DNA from: Siccirubricoccus phaeus | GTDB taxonomy: Bacteria; Pseudomonadota; Alphaproteobacteria; Acetobacterales; Acetobacteraceae | Direction: 5' to 3' | DNA: 64,000 bases | Assembly (NCBI RefSeq): GCF_008360935.1 | Contig: NZ_SRXO01000026.1 | Location: 1-64,000, forward strand | Shown here: piece after piece, positions 8,530 to 17,979 of the stretch | Layout of the letters: each line of letters begins with the position of its first letter | Numbering within the stretch: position 1 is the stretch's first letter | The notes under the pieces: model-generated | The model's database searches: none | Seen by the model: the letters and a program-made list of their open reading frames with translations, nothing else | Told to the model about the DNA's origin: nothing | Program-made: the position numbers and the translations under genes

Positions 8530-9966
8530 TCACCGCCGCCGCTGCCCGGCCGCGTAGCGGGCCATGAAGGTGCCGCCCGGTTCGGGCACCGGCAGGTCCC
8601 GCCCCTTGGTCCAATTGCCGGCGAGGGGCAGGGAGCGGAAGGCGCCCTTGCCCCCAAGGGACCATTTGCCCAGCAGGCCGAGCGCGCCGATCGCCGCCCG
8701 CGTGGCCAGCCGGTAAAGGCCGGGGCGGCGGGCGAAGAAGGCCCAGAGGCCGAGGCCCCAGCGGGCGGCGCCGGGCGTCAGGTGGCGTTCGAATTCGCGT
8801 TCCCGCCAGTGGCGCATCATGCCGGGCAGCGGGATCTTCACCGGGCAGACGCTTTCGCAGCGGCCGCAGAAGGTGGAGGCGTTGGGCAGGTTGCCGGTCT
8901 TCTCCACCCCGACCAGAGAGGGGGTGAGGACGCTGCCCATCGGTCCCGGATAGACCCAGCCATAGGCATGGCCGCCCACCGCGCCATAGACTGGGCAATG
9001 GTTCATGCAGGCGGCGCAGCGGATGCAGCGCAGCATCTCCTGGAACTCGGTGCCGATCATGTTGGAGCGGCCATTGTCGACCAGCACCACATGGTATTCT
9101 TCCGGCCCATCGAGGTCGCCGGGGCGGCGGCTGCCGGTGGAGAAGGTGGTGTAGACGGAGAAATCCTGGCCGGTGGCGGAGCGCGCCAGCAGGCGGAGCA
9201 GGGAGGTGCAGTCCTCCAGCGTCGGCACCACCTTCTCGATGCTCGCCAGCGCGATATGGATGCGCGGCAGGGTCTGGGTCAGGTCGCCATTGCCCTCATT
9301 CGTCACGATGACGGAGGAGCCGGTCTCGGCGATGAGGAAATTGGCGCCGGTGATGCCGACATCGGCGGCGAGGAAGCGCTCCCGCAGCCGGGTGCGGGCC
9401 TCGGCCAGGATGTCGCGGCGCTCGGCGAAGACGCGGTCCTTCGGCAGGTCCGTGTGCATGCGGCGGAAATCCGCCTCCCAATCCTCCCGGTTCAGGTGGA
9501 AGGCGGGGGCGATGATGTGGCTGGGCGGCTCGTCGCGGAGCTGCAGGATGTACTCGCCGAGGTCCGTCTCCACCGGCTGGATGCCGTGGCGTTCCAGGTG
9601 GCGGTTGATCCCGAGCTCCTCGGAGATCATCGACTTGCCCTTGGTGACGGTGCGGGCGCCGGCGCGGCGGCAGATGGCGAGGACCGCGTCGCGTGCCTCA
9701 TCCGCCGTGCTGCACCAATGCACCTGGCCGCCGGCCTTCTCCACATTGGCAGCGAAGGTTTCGAGGTAGTGGTCGAGATTCGCCAGGGTGTGGTTCTTGA
9801 TGTCCCGGCCGATGTCGCGCAGGCGTTCGAATTCCGGCAGGTTGGCGACGGCGGCGGCGCGGCGCTGCAGGAAGGCGCCCTTGGCGGTGCCGAGCGCCTT
9901 CTGCAGCCCGGCATCTTCCAGGGCACGGGCGGCATTCTGCTTGAAGGCGGGGGAGGTGATCTGCAC
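8530..9966 (-). CDS. lutB: Lactate utilisation iron-sulfur protein B
   Basis: A 478-residue cytoplasmic electron-transfer protein. The N-terminal LUD domain includes GITGANFLIAETGSSVIVTN and the conserved KGKSMISEELGIN. It is followed by two ferredoxin-type [4Fe-4S] motifs, CIRCAACMNHCP and CGRCESVCPVKIP, and a C-terminal DUF3390 region. These features and the length match LutB. The usual third partner LutA (cysteine-rich Fe-S oxidoreductase) is not present on either side, so it must be encoded elsewhere or be replaced. Confidence 0.95.
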   Translation of the reverse strand: MQITSPAFKQNAARALEDAGLQKALGTAKGAFLQRRAAAVANLPEFERLRDIGRDIKNHTLANLDHYLETFAANVEKAGGQVHWCSTADEARDAVLAICRRAGARTVTKGKSMISEELGINRHLERHGIQPVETDLGEYILQLRDEPPSHIIAPAFHLNREDWEADFRRMHTDLPKDRVFAERRDILAEARTRLRERFLAADVGITGANFLIAETGSSVIVTNEGNGDLTQTLPRIHIALASIEKVVPTLEDCTSLLRLLARSATGQDFSVYTTFSTGSRRPGDLDGPEEYHVVLVDNGRSNMIGTEFQEMLRCIRCAACMNHCPVYGAVGGHAYGWVYPGPMGSVLTPSLVGVEKTGNLPNASTFCGRCESVCPVKIPLPGMMRHWREREFERHLTPGAARWGLGLWAFFARRPGLYRLATRAAIGALGLLGKWSLGGKGAFRSLPLAGNWTKGRDLPVPEPGGTFMARYAAGQRRR

Positions 9967-10048
9967 GGGGTCGCTCCTCTGCGCCCTATGTAGCGGGTTT
10001 GCCGCCGGAGGTCAGGCCATGCGGCGGACCTTTGCGGGGCGGCGGCCC

Positions 10049-11053
10049 TCAGCCGCTGCGCGCCACCGGAAAGCGCGGCACCCCAGTCGCCTCGAATTCC
10101 GAGATGTTCCCGATCGTGACCTCGCCGATCGCCGCCAGCGCCTCCGCGGTGAAGAAGGCCTGGTGGGCGGTGACGAGAACATTCGGGAAGGTCAGCAGCC
10201 GGGTGAAGACGTCGTCCTGGATCACCTGGCCGGAGAGGTCCTCGAAGAACAGCCCCGCCTCCTCCTCATAGACATCGAGGCCGAGATAGCCGATCCGACC
10301 GCTCTTCAGCCCCGCGATCACCGCCGCCGTATCCACCAGGGCGCCGCGGCTGGTGTTCACCAGCATCACCCCGGGGCGCATCCGCGCCACCGCCGCGGCG
10401 TCGATCAGGTGGCGGGTCTCCGGCGTCAGCGGGCAATGCAGGGTGACGATATCCGCCACCGCCAGCAGCTCCGGCAAGGGCACGTAGCGCACTCCGGCGG
10501 CCGCCAGCCCGGCCTCCTCCACCGGATCGAAGGCCGGGACCTGGCAACCGAAGCCCAGCATGATGCGCGCCACCGCCGCGCCGATCCGCCCGGTGCCGAC
10601 CACCCCCACCACCCGGTCCTTCAGGTCGAAGCCCAGCAGCCCGTCCAGGGCGAAATTCCCTTCCCGCACCCGGTTGTAGGCGCGGTGGATCTTGCGGTTC
10701 AGGGCAAGGATGAGCGCCACCGTGTGCTCCGCCACCGCATCCGGCGAATAGGCCGGCACCCGCCCGACGGCGATGCCGAGCGCCGCCGCCGCGGCGAGAT
10801 CCACATTGTTGAAGCCGGCGCAGCGCAGCGCCGCCAGCCGCACCCCCTGGGCCGCGAGGGCCGCCAGCGTCGCCGCGTCCAGCTCGTCATTCACGAAGGC
10901 GCAGACGGCGCCGGCGCCATCCGCCAGCACCGCCGTGGCTTGGCCCAGCCGCGGTTCCAGGTAGCGCAGGGCATGCGGCCGGCCGGCAGCGGCATTGGCG
11001 GCATCCAGGCAGGCCCGGTCATAGGGCTTGGTGCTGAAGACGGCGACGTCCAT
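10049..11053 (-). CDS. ldhA: D-lactate dehydrogenase (NAD-dependent 2-hydroxyacid dehydrogenase)
   Basis: Reduces pyruvate to D-lactate, or the reverse, with NAD(H). The 334-residue protein from the ATG at 11053 begins [13 protein letters not shown], typical of LdhA. The Rossmann motif [20 protein letters not shown] lies near residue 150. The catalytic residues of the family are visible: Arg in [10 protein letters not shown], Glu in YEEE and His in [12 protein letters not shown]. It lies 82 bp upstream of lutB on the same strand, so one transcript could link D-lactate metabolism to the lut genes. Confidence 0.93.
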   Translation of the reverse strand: MDVAVFSTKPYDRACLDAANAAAGRPHALRYLEPRLGQATAVLADGAGAVCAFVNDELDAATLAALAAQGVRLAALRCAGFNNVDLAAAAALGIAVGRVPAYSPDAVAEHTVALILALNRKIHRAYNRVREGNFALDGLLGFDLKDRVVGVVGTGRIGAAVARIMLGFGCQVPAFDPVEEAGLAAAGVRYVPLPELLAVADIVTLHCPLTPETRHLIDAAAVARMRPGVMLVNTSRGALVDTAAVIAGLKSGRIGYLGLDVYEEEAGLFFEDLSGQVIQDDVFTRLLTFPNVLVTAHQAFFTAEALAAIGEVTIGNISEFEATGVPRFPVARSG

Positions 11054-11263
11054 CCGCTTCTCCTTCGTGGCAGGGCCGGCCCGGGCGGGCAGGGCGAAGC
11101 CGCACCGCCCGGCCCCCGGGGCGACGTGACGGACGCAGCCTATCCCGGCCGGCGCCCGGGCGGTGATTTCGCAGGCCCGGCGGGCCCGCGCATTCCCCGA
11201 CCGGGCACGTCGCCGGCGGCATGGCAGCATCGCCACCCCTGGGAACCCTCGGATGGCGGAGGA

Positions 11264-11338
11264 TCAGGTTGCCCCAGGCCTCCACCTGCTCAGCCTGCTG
11301 AACAGCGCGGCGCAGCGGGTCGCGGTTGCCACCGCCAT
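11264..11338 (-). CDS. Possible 24-residue leader peptide
   Basis: A tiny open frame ([19 protein letters not shown], then five more residues) with a very good ribosome site, cgaggagagcag, directly before its ATG at 11338. It sits in the 442-bp gap between ldhA and leuS, upstream of ldhA on the same strand. No family is recognised. It could be a translated regulatory leader or chance; the strong Shine-Dalgarno is the only support. Nothing else gene-like is seen in 11054-11489. Confidence 0.3.
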   Translation of the reverse strand: MAVATATRCAALFSRLSRWRPGAT

Positions 11339-11495
11339 CTGCTCTCCTCGGCATTCCGACGGTGCTCCTGCGCTTCCGAGGGAACCCGGCCTGCCCGGTG
11401 CGCCGGGGCGCTCCTGCCCGGCGGGCAGGGCGGAGGCTTCCCCTGCCGCGCACCTCGCCCTATTCCCTTGGACGAATTCTTGCCCAGCGATGCCG

Positions 11496-14123
11496 ATGAC
11501 CGACGCCAGCCCCGAGACCAGCAGCGAGCCGCGTGGCGACCTGCGCCACGACTTCAAGACCGCCGAGCCGCGCTGGCAGGCGGAATGGGAGAAGCGCGCC
11601 TGCTTCGCCGTGCCGGACGTGCCGGACGGCACCAAGCCGAAGTACTATGTTCTTGAGATGTTCCCGTACCCCAGTGGCAAGATCCATATGGGGCATGTCC
11701 GCAACTACACGCTGGGCGATGTGGTGGCGCGCTACAAGCGGGCGCGCGGCCATCTGGTGATGCACCCGATGGGCTGGGACGCCTTCGGCCTGCCGGCGGA
11801 GAATGCGGCGCGGGAGCGCGGCATCCATCCCGGCACCTGGACCTACCAGAACATCGCCAATATGCGCGCCGAGCTGCAGCGCATGGGCCTCTCCCTGGAA
11901 TGGGCCCGGGAATTCGCGACCTGCGATCCCGAATATTACGGCCAACAGCAGAAGCTGTTCCTCGATTTCTACCGGGCCGGCCTGGTGGAGCGGAAGGAAA
12001 GCTGGGTGAATTGGGACCCGGTGGACGGCACCGTGCTGGCGAATGAGCAGGTGATCGACGGGCGCGGCTGGCGCTCCGGCGCGCTGGTGGAGAAGAAGAA
12101 GCTCAGCCAGTGGTTCTTCAGCATCACCAAATACGCGCCGGACCTGCTGGAGGCGCTGGGCGAACTGGACCGCTGGCCGGAGCGGGTGAAGCTGATGCAG
12201 GCCAATTGGATCGGCCGCAGCGAGGGGGCGCGGGTGCGCTTCCGCCTGGCCGAGGCGGTGGCGGGTCTGGACGGCGAGGTGGAAGTCTTCACCACGCGGC
12301 CGGACACGCTGTTCGGCATGAGCTTCCTGGCCGTCGCCGCGGAGCATCCGCTGGCCGCAGCGGCGGGGGCGAAGGACCCCGGTGCCGCGGAGTTCATCGC
12401 CGAATGCCGGCGCATGGGCACCAGCGAGGCGGCGATCGAGCAGGCGGAGAAGCGGGGCTACGACACCGGCTTCCGCGTCGCGCATCCCTTCCTGCCGGGC
12501 GTCACCTTCCCGGTCTGGATCGCCAATTTCGTGCTCATGGAATACGGCACCGGCGCCATCTTCGGCTGCCCGGCGCATGACGAGCGGGACTTCGAATTCG
12601 CCACGAAATACGGGCTGGCCATCACCCAGGTGGTGCGGCCGCCGGAGGACGGGGCGGAAGTGACGCTGCCCTTCACCGACCCGGGCGTGGCGGTGAATTC
12701 CGGCCCGCTGGATGGGCTGCCGACCGCCGAGGCCAAGCGCGCCGCCATCGCCCGGCTGGAGGCGAGCGGGCAGGGGACCGGCGTGGTGAATTGGCGGCTG
12801 CGCGACTGGGGCGTTTCGCGCCAACGCTACTGGGGCTGCCCCATCCCCTTCATCCATTGCGAAGCCTGCGGTGTGGTGCCGGTGCCGGACGACCAGCTTC
12901 CGGTGAAGCTGCCGGAGGATGTGGATTTCTCGAAGCCGGGCAACCCGCTGGACAACCACCCGAGCTGGAAGCATGTCGCCTGCTCGTCCTGCGGCAGGCC
13001 GGCGGTGCGGGAGACGGACACCTGCGACACCTTCGTGGACAGTAGCTGGTACTTCGCCCGCTTCTGCTCGCCGCGGGCGGCGGTGCCGGTGACGAAGGCG
13101 GCCGTCGATGCCTGGCTGCCGGTGGACCAGTATATCGGCGGCATCGAGCACGCGATCCTGCATCTGCTCTACAGCCGCTTCTTCACCCGCGGCATGCGCG
13201 ACACCGGGCATCTGGAACTGACCGAGCCTTTCGCCGGGCTCTTCACCCAGGGCATGGTGACGCATGAGAGCTACAAGGGCGCGGATGGCCGCTGGCTCTA
13301 CCCGGAGGAGGTGGAGTTCAGCGCCGCGCCGGACGGCACGCGCAGCGCGGTGGTGAAGGGCGGCAATGAGCCCGTGACCATCGGCCGGGTCGAGGCCATG
13401 TCCAAATCCAAGCGCAACACGGTGGATCCGGGCGCCATCATCGACCGTTACGGCGCGGATACCGCGCGCTGGTTCATCCTCTCCGACAACCCGCCGGAGC
13501 GGGACATGGAGTGGACGGAGGCCGGGGTCGCCGGCGCCTATCGCTTCAGCCAGCGGCTCTACCGGCTGGTGGCGGGGGCGGTGCCGGGGCTGCCGCCGGC
13601 GGGGGCTTCGCCGGAAGGCGCGGCGGGCGAGGCGCGGAAGCTTCGCCAGGTGACGCACCGGACCATCGCCGCGGTGACCGAGGCACTGGAAAGCTTCGGC
13701 TTCAACGTCGCCGTCGCCCGCATCCATGAATTCGCCAATGCCATTGCCGAAAGCGCCGAGACGGGCCCGGCGAAGCGGGAGGCGCTGGAGACGATCGCCC
13801 GGCTGATCTCCCCGATGATGCCGCATCTGGCGGAGGAGCTGTGGTCCCTGCTGCGTCCGGAGGAGGAAGGCGGCGAGGCGGCGCTGGTGGCGGAGCTGCC
13901 CTGGCCGGCGGCCGACCCGGCGCTGCTGCGGGCGGAGACGCTGACCCTCGCCGTGCAGGTCCTCGGCAAATTGCGCGGCACGATCGAGGTGCCGGTCGGC
14001 GCCGATGAGGCTAGCATCTTCGCCCTGGCGGAGGCGGAGGAGAATGTCGCCCGTACCATCGCCGGCCGTCCCATCCGGAAGCGCATCCATGTCCCAGGCC
14101 GAATCGTCAATTTCGTCGTCTAG
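11496..14123 (+). CDS. leuS: Leucyl-tRNA synthetase
   Basis: Charges tRNA-Leu; cytosolic class I enzyme. About 875 residues, as expected. The HIGH motif appears as HMGH at residues 64-67 after FPYPSG, the editing (CP1) domain spans roughly 220-420, the [14 protein letters not shown] zinc-like region follows, and the KMSKS loop is AMSKSKRNT. The start is uncertain: ATG 11490 and ATG 11496 are in frame two codons apart and neither has a clear ribosome site; the long upstream extension of the frame is not conserved-looking. The 3' end overlaps lptE by 35 bp. Confidence 0.96.
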   Translation: MTDASPETSSEPRGDLRHDFKTAEPRWQAEWEKRACFAVPDVPDGTKPKYYVLEMFPYPSGKIHMGHVRNYTLGDVVARYKRARGHLVMHPMGWDAFGLPAENAARERGIHPGTWTYQNIANMRAELQRMGLSLEWAREFATCDPEYYGQQQKLFLDFYRAGLVERKESWVNWDPVDGTVLANEQVIDGRGWRSGALVEKKKLSQWFFSITKYAPDLLEALGELDRWPERVKLMQANWIGRSEGARVRFRLAEAVAGLDGEVEVFTTRPDTLFGMSFLAVAAEHPLAAAAGAKDPGAAEFIAECRRMGTSEAAIEQAEKRGYDTGFRVAHPFLPGVTFPVWIANFVLMEYGTGAIFGCPAHDERDFEFATKYGLAITQVVRPPEDGAEVTLPFTDPGVAVNSGPLDGLPTAEAKRAAIARLEASGQGTGVVNWRLRDWGVSRQRYWGCPIPFIHCEACGVVPVPDDQLPVKLPEDVDFSKPGNPLDNHPSWKHVACSSCGRPAVRETDTCDTFVDSSWYFARFCSPRAAVPVTKAAVDAWLPVDQYIGGIEHAILHLLYSRFFTRGMRDTGHLELTEPFAGLFTQGMVTHESYKGADGRWLYPEEVEFSAAPDGTRSAVVKGGNEPVTIGRVEAMSKSKRNTVDPGAIIDRYGADTARWFILSDNPPERDMEWTEAGVAGAYRFSQRLYRLVAGAVPGLPPAGASPEGAAGEARKLRQVTHRTIAAVTEALESFGFNVAVARIHEFANAIAESAETGPAKREALETIARLISPMMPHLAEELWSLLRPEEEGGEAALVAELPWPAADPALLRAETLTLAVQVLGKLRGTIEVPVGADEASIFALAEAEENVARTIAGRPIRKRIHVPGRIVNFVV

Positions 14124-14667
14124 CGCCCGGCTGGGGCGGCGCGCCGCGCTGACCGGGCTGCTGGGCCTGGCGGGCTGCGGCTTCCGGCCGCTCTACGGCC
14201 CGATCGATGCCGGGAATGGCAGCGGGGCGGATCTCCGCAGCGAGCTGGCCGCAGTGCGGATCGGCCCGGTCTATGAGCGGCAGGGCCAGCTCCTGCGGCG
14301 CAGCCTGCTGCGCAAATTCGAGGACAGCGCACCGGGGACGCCGGCCCGCTACCTGCTGCAGGTCTCGGTGACCGGCGGGATGGAGATACTGGGCTATCGG
14401 CGGGATGGGGCGATCACCCGGGTGCGCTACACGGCGACGGGCAATTGGAACCTGGCGACCATGGGGACGCCGCCCCAGACCATCGCCGCCTCCGCCATCC
14501 CCTACCGGACGCTGGACAGCTTCAACATCCCGGACCTGCAATTCTTCGCCGCCGATTCCGCGCGGGACGCCATGGAGGCGCGGGTGGCGGAGGAGATGTC
14601 CGAGGAGATCTTCCGCCGGGTGGCGATGGAGCTGCGGCGGCGGAGGGAAGCCGGCAGCGCGGCCTGA
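14089..14667 (+). CDS. lptE: LPS-assembly lipoprotein LptE
   Basis: Outer-membrane lipoprotein that plugs the LptD translocon for lipopolysaccharide export. The 192-residue product from the ATG at 14089 has a lipoprotein signal, [17 protein letters not shown], with the lipobox LAGC; the CGFRPLYG sequence after the cysteine is typical of alphaproteobacterial LptE. It overlaps the end of leuS by 35 bp and precedes holA by 9 bp, the common leuS-lptE-holA operon. Confidence 0.93.
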   Translation: MSQAESSISSSSARLGRRAALTGLLGLAGCGFRPLYGPIDAGNGSGADLRSELAAVRIGPVYERQGQLLRRSLLRKFEDSAPGTPARYLLQVSVTGGMEILGYRRDGAITRVRYTATGNWNLATMGTPPQTIAASAIPYRTLDSFNIPDLQFFAADSARDAMEARVAEEMSEEIFRRVAMELRRRREAGSAA

Positions 14668-14676
14668 GGCGCCCGC

Positions 14677-15696
14677 ATGCCGAAGATCGATGCGCGGCGG
14701 CTGGACGCCTTCCTGGCCGATCCCGGCGCCTGCCGGGTGGTGCTGCTGCATGGCGACGACCCCGGGCTGATCCGCGAAAGAGCCGAGGCGCTGGCGCGGA
14801 GCGTCGCCGGCGGGGATGCGCTGCGGCTGGTGGAGATGCCGAAGGAAGCGCTGCGCAGCCCGGCTGCCCTGGCGAATGAGGCGGCCAGCTCGCCGCTGAC
14901 CGGCGGGCGGGTGCTGGTGCGGGTGCGGGATGCAGCGGACGGCAAGCAGGTGGCGGAGGCCGCCCGCGCCGCGCTGGCCGGGAAAGGGCCAGGGGTGGTG
15001 GTGATCGAGGCGCCGGAGCTGCGCGGCAGTGCGGCGCTGATGAAGGCGGTGGAGGGTTCGGCCCAAGGCGCCGTGATCGCCTGCTACCGGGAGAGGGGGG
15101 CGGAGCTGACCGGCTCCATCGGCCGGATTCTGGCGGAGCTGGGGGTGAGCGCCGAGCCGGCGGCGGTGGAGTGGCTGGCGCAGCGCCTGGGCGAAGACCG
15201 CATGAAGCTGCGGCGGGAGCTGGAGAAGCTGGCGCTCTTCGTCGGCCAGGGCGGGCGGGTGACGCCGGAGGATGCACTGGCCTGCGTGGCGGAGGGCTCC
15301 GCCCTGGATCTGGAGGAGGCGCTGATGGCGGCGCTGGCCGGGGAGGTGGCGGTGGCGGACAGGGCGCTGGACACCGCCTTCGCCGAGGGCGCCAATGCCG
15401 TGCAGGTGGTGCGGGCGGCGCTGCGGCACGTGCAGCGGCTGTATCAGGCGGCGCTGGCGGTAGCGGCAGGGGCGGAGCCGCGCCAGGCAGTGGAGGGGCT
15501 GCGGCCGCCGGTCTTCTTCCGCCACCGGCCGGCGATGGAGCGGGCGCTGCGGCTGTGGCGGAGCAGCGCGCTGGAAGCGGCGGGGAGCGCGCTGCTGGAG
15601 GCGGAGCGGCGGACCAAGACCACCGGCATCCCATCCGAGGTGGTGGCCCGGAACGCGGTGGTGGGGCTGGCGCGGCAGGCGGCGGCGCGCCGGTAG
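14677..15696 (+). CDS. holA: DNA polymerase III delta subunit
   Basis: Clamp-loader subunit that opens the beta sliding clamp. The 339-residue length and features fit: VVLLHGDDPGLIRERAEAL near the N-terminus replaces a Walker A, LTGGRVLVRVRDAAD and LGEDRMKLRRELEKLALF follow in the order of the family, and the C-terminal collar domain shows GANAVQVVRAALRHVQRLY. It is third in the leuS-lptE-holA operon and is convergent with parB, whose stop lies only 1 bp away. Confidence 0.93.
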   Translation: MPKIDARRLDAFLADPGACRVVLLHGDDPGLIRERAEALARSVAGGDALRLVEMPKEALRSPAALANEAASSPLTGGRVLVRVRDAADGKQVAEAARAALAGKGPGVVVIEAPELRGSAALMKAVEGSAQGAVIACYRERGAELTGSIGRILAELGVSAEPAAVEWLAQRLGEDRMKLRRELEKLALFVGQGGRVTPEDALACVAEGSALDLEEALMAALAGEVAVADRALDTAFAEGANAVQVVRAALRHVQRLYQAALAVAAGAEPRQAVEGLRPPVFFRHRPAMERALRLWRSSALEAAGSALLEAERRTKTTGIPSEVVARNAVVGLARQAAARR

Positions 15697-15697
15697 T

Positions 15698-16564
15698 TCA
15701 GCCGCCCTGCAGCAGGCGGATCACCCCGTCGAGCTGGTCCAGATCCCGGTAGGCGATGGTGACCTGGCCGCCCTTGCCGCTCTGGCGGATGGTGATGCGG
15801 AGGCCGAGGCGCTCCGACAGCTCGCGTTCCAGGGCCAGCACTTCCGGTTCGGCCCGCGGGGCGGGGCCGCGATCCGGCCCGGACTCGCGGGGCTTCACGG
15901 CGGCGAGGGCTTCCGCCTGGCGGACATTGAGGCCGCGATCCACCACCTGCAGGGCGAGGCCGACCGGGTCCGGGGCGGTGAGGATCGCCCTGGCATGGCC
16001 GGCGGTCAGCGCCCCGTCCCGCAGCAGCTCCCGCACCCGGTCCGGCAGGGCGAGCAGGCGGAGGGTGTTGGCCACATGGCTGCGGCTTTTCCCCACCGCC
16101 TTGCCGAGGCCTTCCTGGGTCAGGCCGAATTCGTCGATGAGGCGGCGATAGCCCTCCGCCTCCTCCAGCGCGTTGAGGTCCTGGCGCTGGAGATTCTCCA
16201 CCAGGGCGGCGGCCATGGCCTCCCGGTCCCCGAGGGGGCGGAGGACGACCGGCACCTCATGCAGGGGGACGAGCTGGGCGGCGCGCCAGCGGCGCTCGCC
16301 GCCGATGATCTGGTAATGGCCGGGCTTGTCCGGGTGCTCGCGCGCCAGGATGGGCTGGAGGACGCCATGTTCCCGGATGCTGTCCGCCAGCTCCTGCAAG
16401 GGGGCGGGGTCGATCGGGCCACGCGGCTGGAAGGGGCCGGGCTCCAGCGCCTCGATGGGGAGGGTGCGGAGGGCTTCCGTCGCCTGGACGCCGGCGGGGG
16501 GCGGGGCGGGCGCCGGTTCGCCGATCAGGGCGGAGAGGCCGCGGCCGAGACGGGGGGGCTTCAT
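15698..16564 (-). CDS. parB: Chromosome-partitioning protein ParB (CTPase)
   Basis: Binds parS and spreads as a CTP-dependent clamp to drive origin segregation. The 288-residue protein opens RGLSALIGE, the peptide that stimulates ParA. It carries the CTP-binding motifs IREHGVLQPILARE and GGERRWRAA, the ENLQRQDLNALEEAEGY box, and the HTH GLTQEGLGKAVGKSRSHVANTLRLL that reads parS. The C-terminal dimerisation domain ends VIRLLQGG. Its ATG overlaps the parA stop (ATGA). Two parS sites lie 1.4 kb upstream. Confidence 0.97.
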   Translation of the reverse strand: MKPPRLGRGLSALIGEPAPAPPPAGVQATEALRTLPIEALEPGPFQPRGPIDPAPLQELADSIREHGVLQPILAREHPDKPGHYQIIGGERRWRAAQLVPLHEVPVVLRPLGDREAMAAALVENLQRQDLNALEEAEGYRRLIDEFGLTQEGLGKAVGKSRSHVANTLRLLALPDRVRELLRDGALTAGHARAILTAPDPVGLALQVVDRGLNVRQAEALAAVKPRESGPDRGPAPRAEPEVLALERELSERLGLRITIRQSGKGGQVTIAYRDLDQLDGVIRLLQGG

Positions 16565-17370
16565 GCCGCCTTGGCCTTCTCGCGCCGGCGCAGCTCCGCG
16601 GCCAGGGCGATATAGGCCTGGGCGCCAGGGGAGCGGAGATCATAGAGGGTGACGGGCAGGCCGTGGGAGGGCGCCTCGCTGACCCGGATGTTCCGGGGAA
16701 TCACCGTTTCAAATACCTTTTCCTTGAAGAAGCCGCGGACATCCTGGGCGACGAGCTCGGAGAGGTTGTTGCGGCGGTCATACATGGTGAGCGCGATGCC
16801 CTCGAGGGCCAGGCCAGGGTTGAGCGCGCGGCGGACGCGCTCGATGGTCTGGATGATCTGGCTGACGCCTTCCAGGGCAAAGAATTCGGTCTGCAGGGGG
16901 ACCAGAACGCTGTCCGCCGCCACCAGGGCGTTGAGGGTGAGAAGGCCGAGGGAGGGGGGGCAGTCGAGGAAGATGTAGTCATAGCCGGCGAGCAGCTCCG
17001 CGGCCTCGGCAAGGGCGTTGCGCAGGCGGCGGTCGCGGTCTTCCAGCGCCACCAGCTCTACCTCCGCGCCGGCCAGGTCGGTGTCGGCGGGGATGAGGGA
17101 GAGGGTGGCGACAGGGGTGGAGCGGATCAGCTCCGCCAGCGGCCGGTCGCCGGTCAGCAGGGCATAGGTGCCGGCGCCGCGGGCGGCGCGGTCCACGCCG
17201 AGCCCGGTGGAGGCATTGCCCTGGGGGTCCAGGTCGATCAGCAGGACACGGCGGTCCGCGGCCAGCACGGTGGCCAGGTTGATGGCGGTGGTGGTCTTGC
17301 CGACGCCCCCCTTCTGGTTGGCGAGGGCAATGACGCGCGGTTTGGCGCGCTCAGGCGGCGGGGGAGGCAG
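16561..17370 (-). CDS. parA: Chromosome-partitioning ATPase ParA, non-canonical start
   Basis: Walker-type ATPase that forms nucleoid gradients pulling ParB-parS. The deviant Walker A KGGVGKTTT is encoded near 17300, followed by VLLIDLDPQGNASTGLG and YDYIFLDCPPSLG. The frame is open from the stop near 17463 through the P-loop but contains no ATG, GTG or TTG before it. The first such codon, GTG at 17268, would delete the P-loop. The only plausible starts are CTG at 17370 (269 residues, overlapping the rsmG stop by 20 bp) or a rarer ATT further up. CTG is chosen; a sequence error is the alternative. Confidence 0.85.
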   Translation of the reverse strand: MPPPPPERAKPRVIALANQKGGVGKTTTAINLATVLAADRRVLLIDLDPQGNASTGLGVDRAARGAGTYALLTGDRPLAELIRSTPVATLSLIPADTDLAGAEVELVALEDRDRRLRNALAEAAELLAGYDYIFLDCPPSLGLLTLNALVAADSVLVPLQTEFFALEGVSQIIQTIERVRRALNPGLALEGIALTMYDRRNNLSELVAQDVRGFFKEKVFETVIPRNIRVSEAPSHGLPVTLYDLRSPGAQAYIALAAELRRREKAKAA

Positions 17371-17971
17371 GGCGGATCTCGCTGAGGCGTAGGAGGGTGG
17401 CGGAGGAATCGGTTCGGCTGGGGAACCGCTCGATGCGCATCGTCCAGCGGCGGGCTGCCTCCGTCAATTCCTGATCGACATTCCGACCCTTGGGGAAGAG
17501 GGCGATGCCGCCGGGGACGAGCAGGCGATGCGCATGAGGGAGGAGTTTTGCCAGTGGGGCGAGGGCGCGGGCGGTAAGGAGTTGGACCGGGGGCAGGGCG
17601 GTGTCCTCGATCCGTTGGGGGTGGGCGGTGACGGCGGCGAGGCCAAGGGCACGGCTGGCTTCCGTGAGGAAGGCGCATTTGCGGCGGTCCGATTCCACCA
17701 GATGCGTCGGCAGGCCGGTGGCGGCGGCGAGCACCAAGCCAGGAAAGCCGGCGCCGGAGCCGAGATCGACGAGCGGGCCGGTCGGGTCGGGAGGCATCAG
17801 GGGAAGGAGCTGGAGGGAGTCCAGAAAGTGCCGCTGCCACAGCGCCGCCTCGGGCGCCGCGGCCACCAGGTTGATGCGGCTGTTCCAGCGGATCAGCAAC
17901 GCGAGATAGGTGCGCAGCTTCTCCTCTGTTTCACGTGAAACGCCGAACTCCTCGGCCTGGAGCTGTTTCAC
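17351..17971 (-). CDS. rsmG: 16S rRNA (guanine-527-N7)-methyltransferase
   Basis: Methylates G527 of 16S rRNA using S-adenosylmethionine. The 206-residue protein shows the SAM-binding [18 protein letters not shown] motif, [12 protein letters not shown], and the [11 protein letters not shown] block, all typical of RsmG/GidB. The start is GTG at 17971, which overlaps the mnmG stop (GTGA) and lies within a parS palindrome. A second parS encodes the N-terminal SRET residues. It sits in the origin-proximal order mnmG-rsmG-parA-parB. Confidence 0.96.
   Translation of the reverse strand: MKQLQAEEFGVSRETEEKLRTYLALLIRWNSRINLVAAAPEAALWQRHFLDSLQLLPLMPPDPTGPLVDLGSGAGFPGLVLAAATGLPTHLVESDRRKCAFLTEASRALGLAAVTAHPQRIEDTALPPVQLLTARALAPLAKLLPHAHRLLVPGGIALFPKGRNVDQELTEAARRWTMRIERFPSRTDSSATLLRLSEIRPASPAA
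17927..17942. promoter_or_regulatory. parS centromere site 1 (inside rsmG)
   Basis: The 16-mer tgtttcacgtgaaacg matches the universal ParB-binding consensus TGTTTCACGTGAAACA at 15 of 16 positions. It lies within the coding sequence of rsmG, where it specifies residues VSRET. It is 37 bp from a second site with the same sequence. Confidence 0.95.
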
Positions 17972-17979
17972 GTGAAACG
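17964..17979. promoter_or_regulatory. parS centromere site 2 (mnmG/rsmG junction)
   Basis: A second tgtttcacgtgaaacg, 15 of 16 to consensus. The palindrome contains both the mnmG stop codon (TGA, 17970-17968) and the rsmG start codon (GTG, 17971-17969), so coding and centromere functions overlap base for base. Confidence 0.95.

Noticed and set aside
11460-14090. Minus-strand open frame opposite leuS (876 codons)
   Set aside because: Antisense shadow; leuS has all class I synthetase motifs.
16561-17268. A short ParA starting at GTG 17268
   Set aside because: It would lack the Walker A motif that is encoded in frame immediately upstream, so the gene must start earlier.
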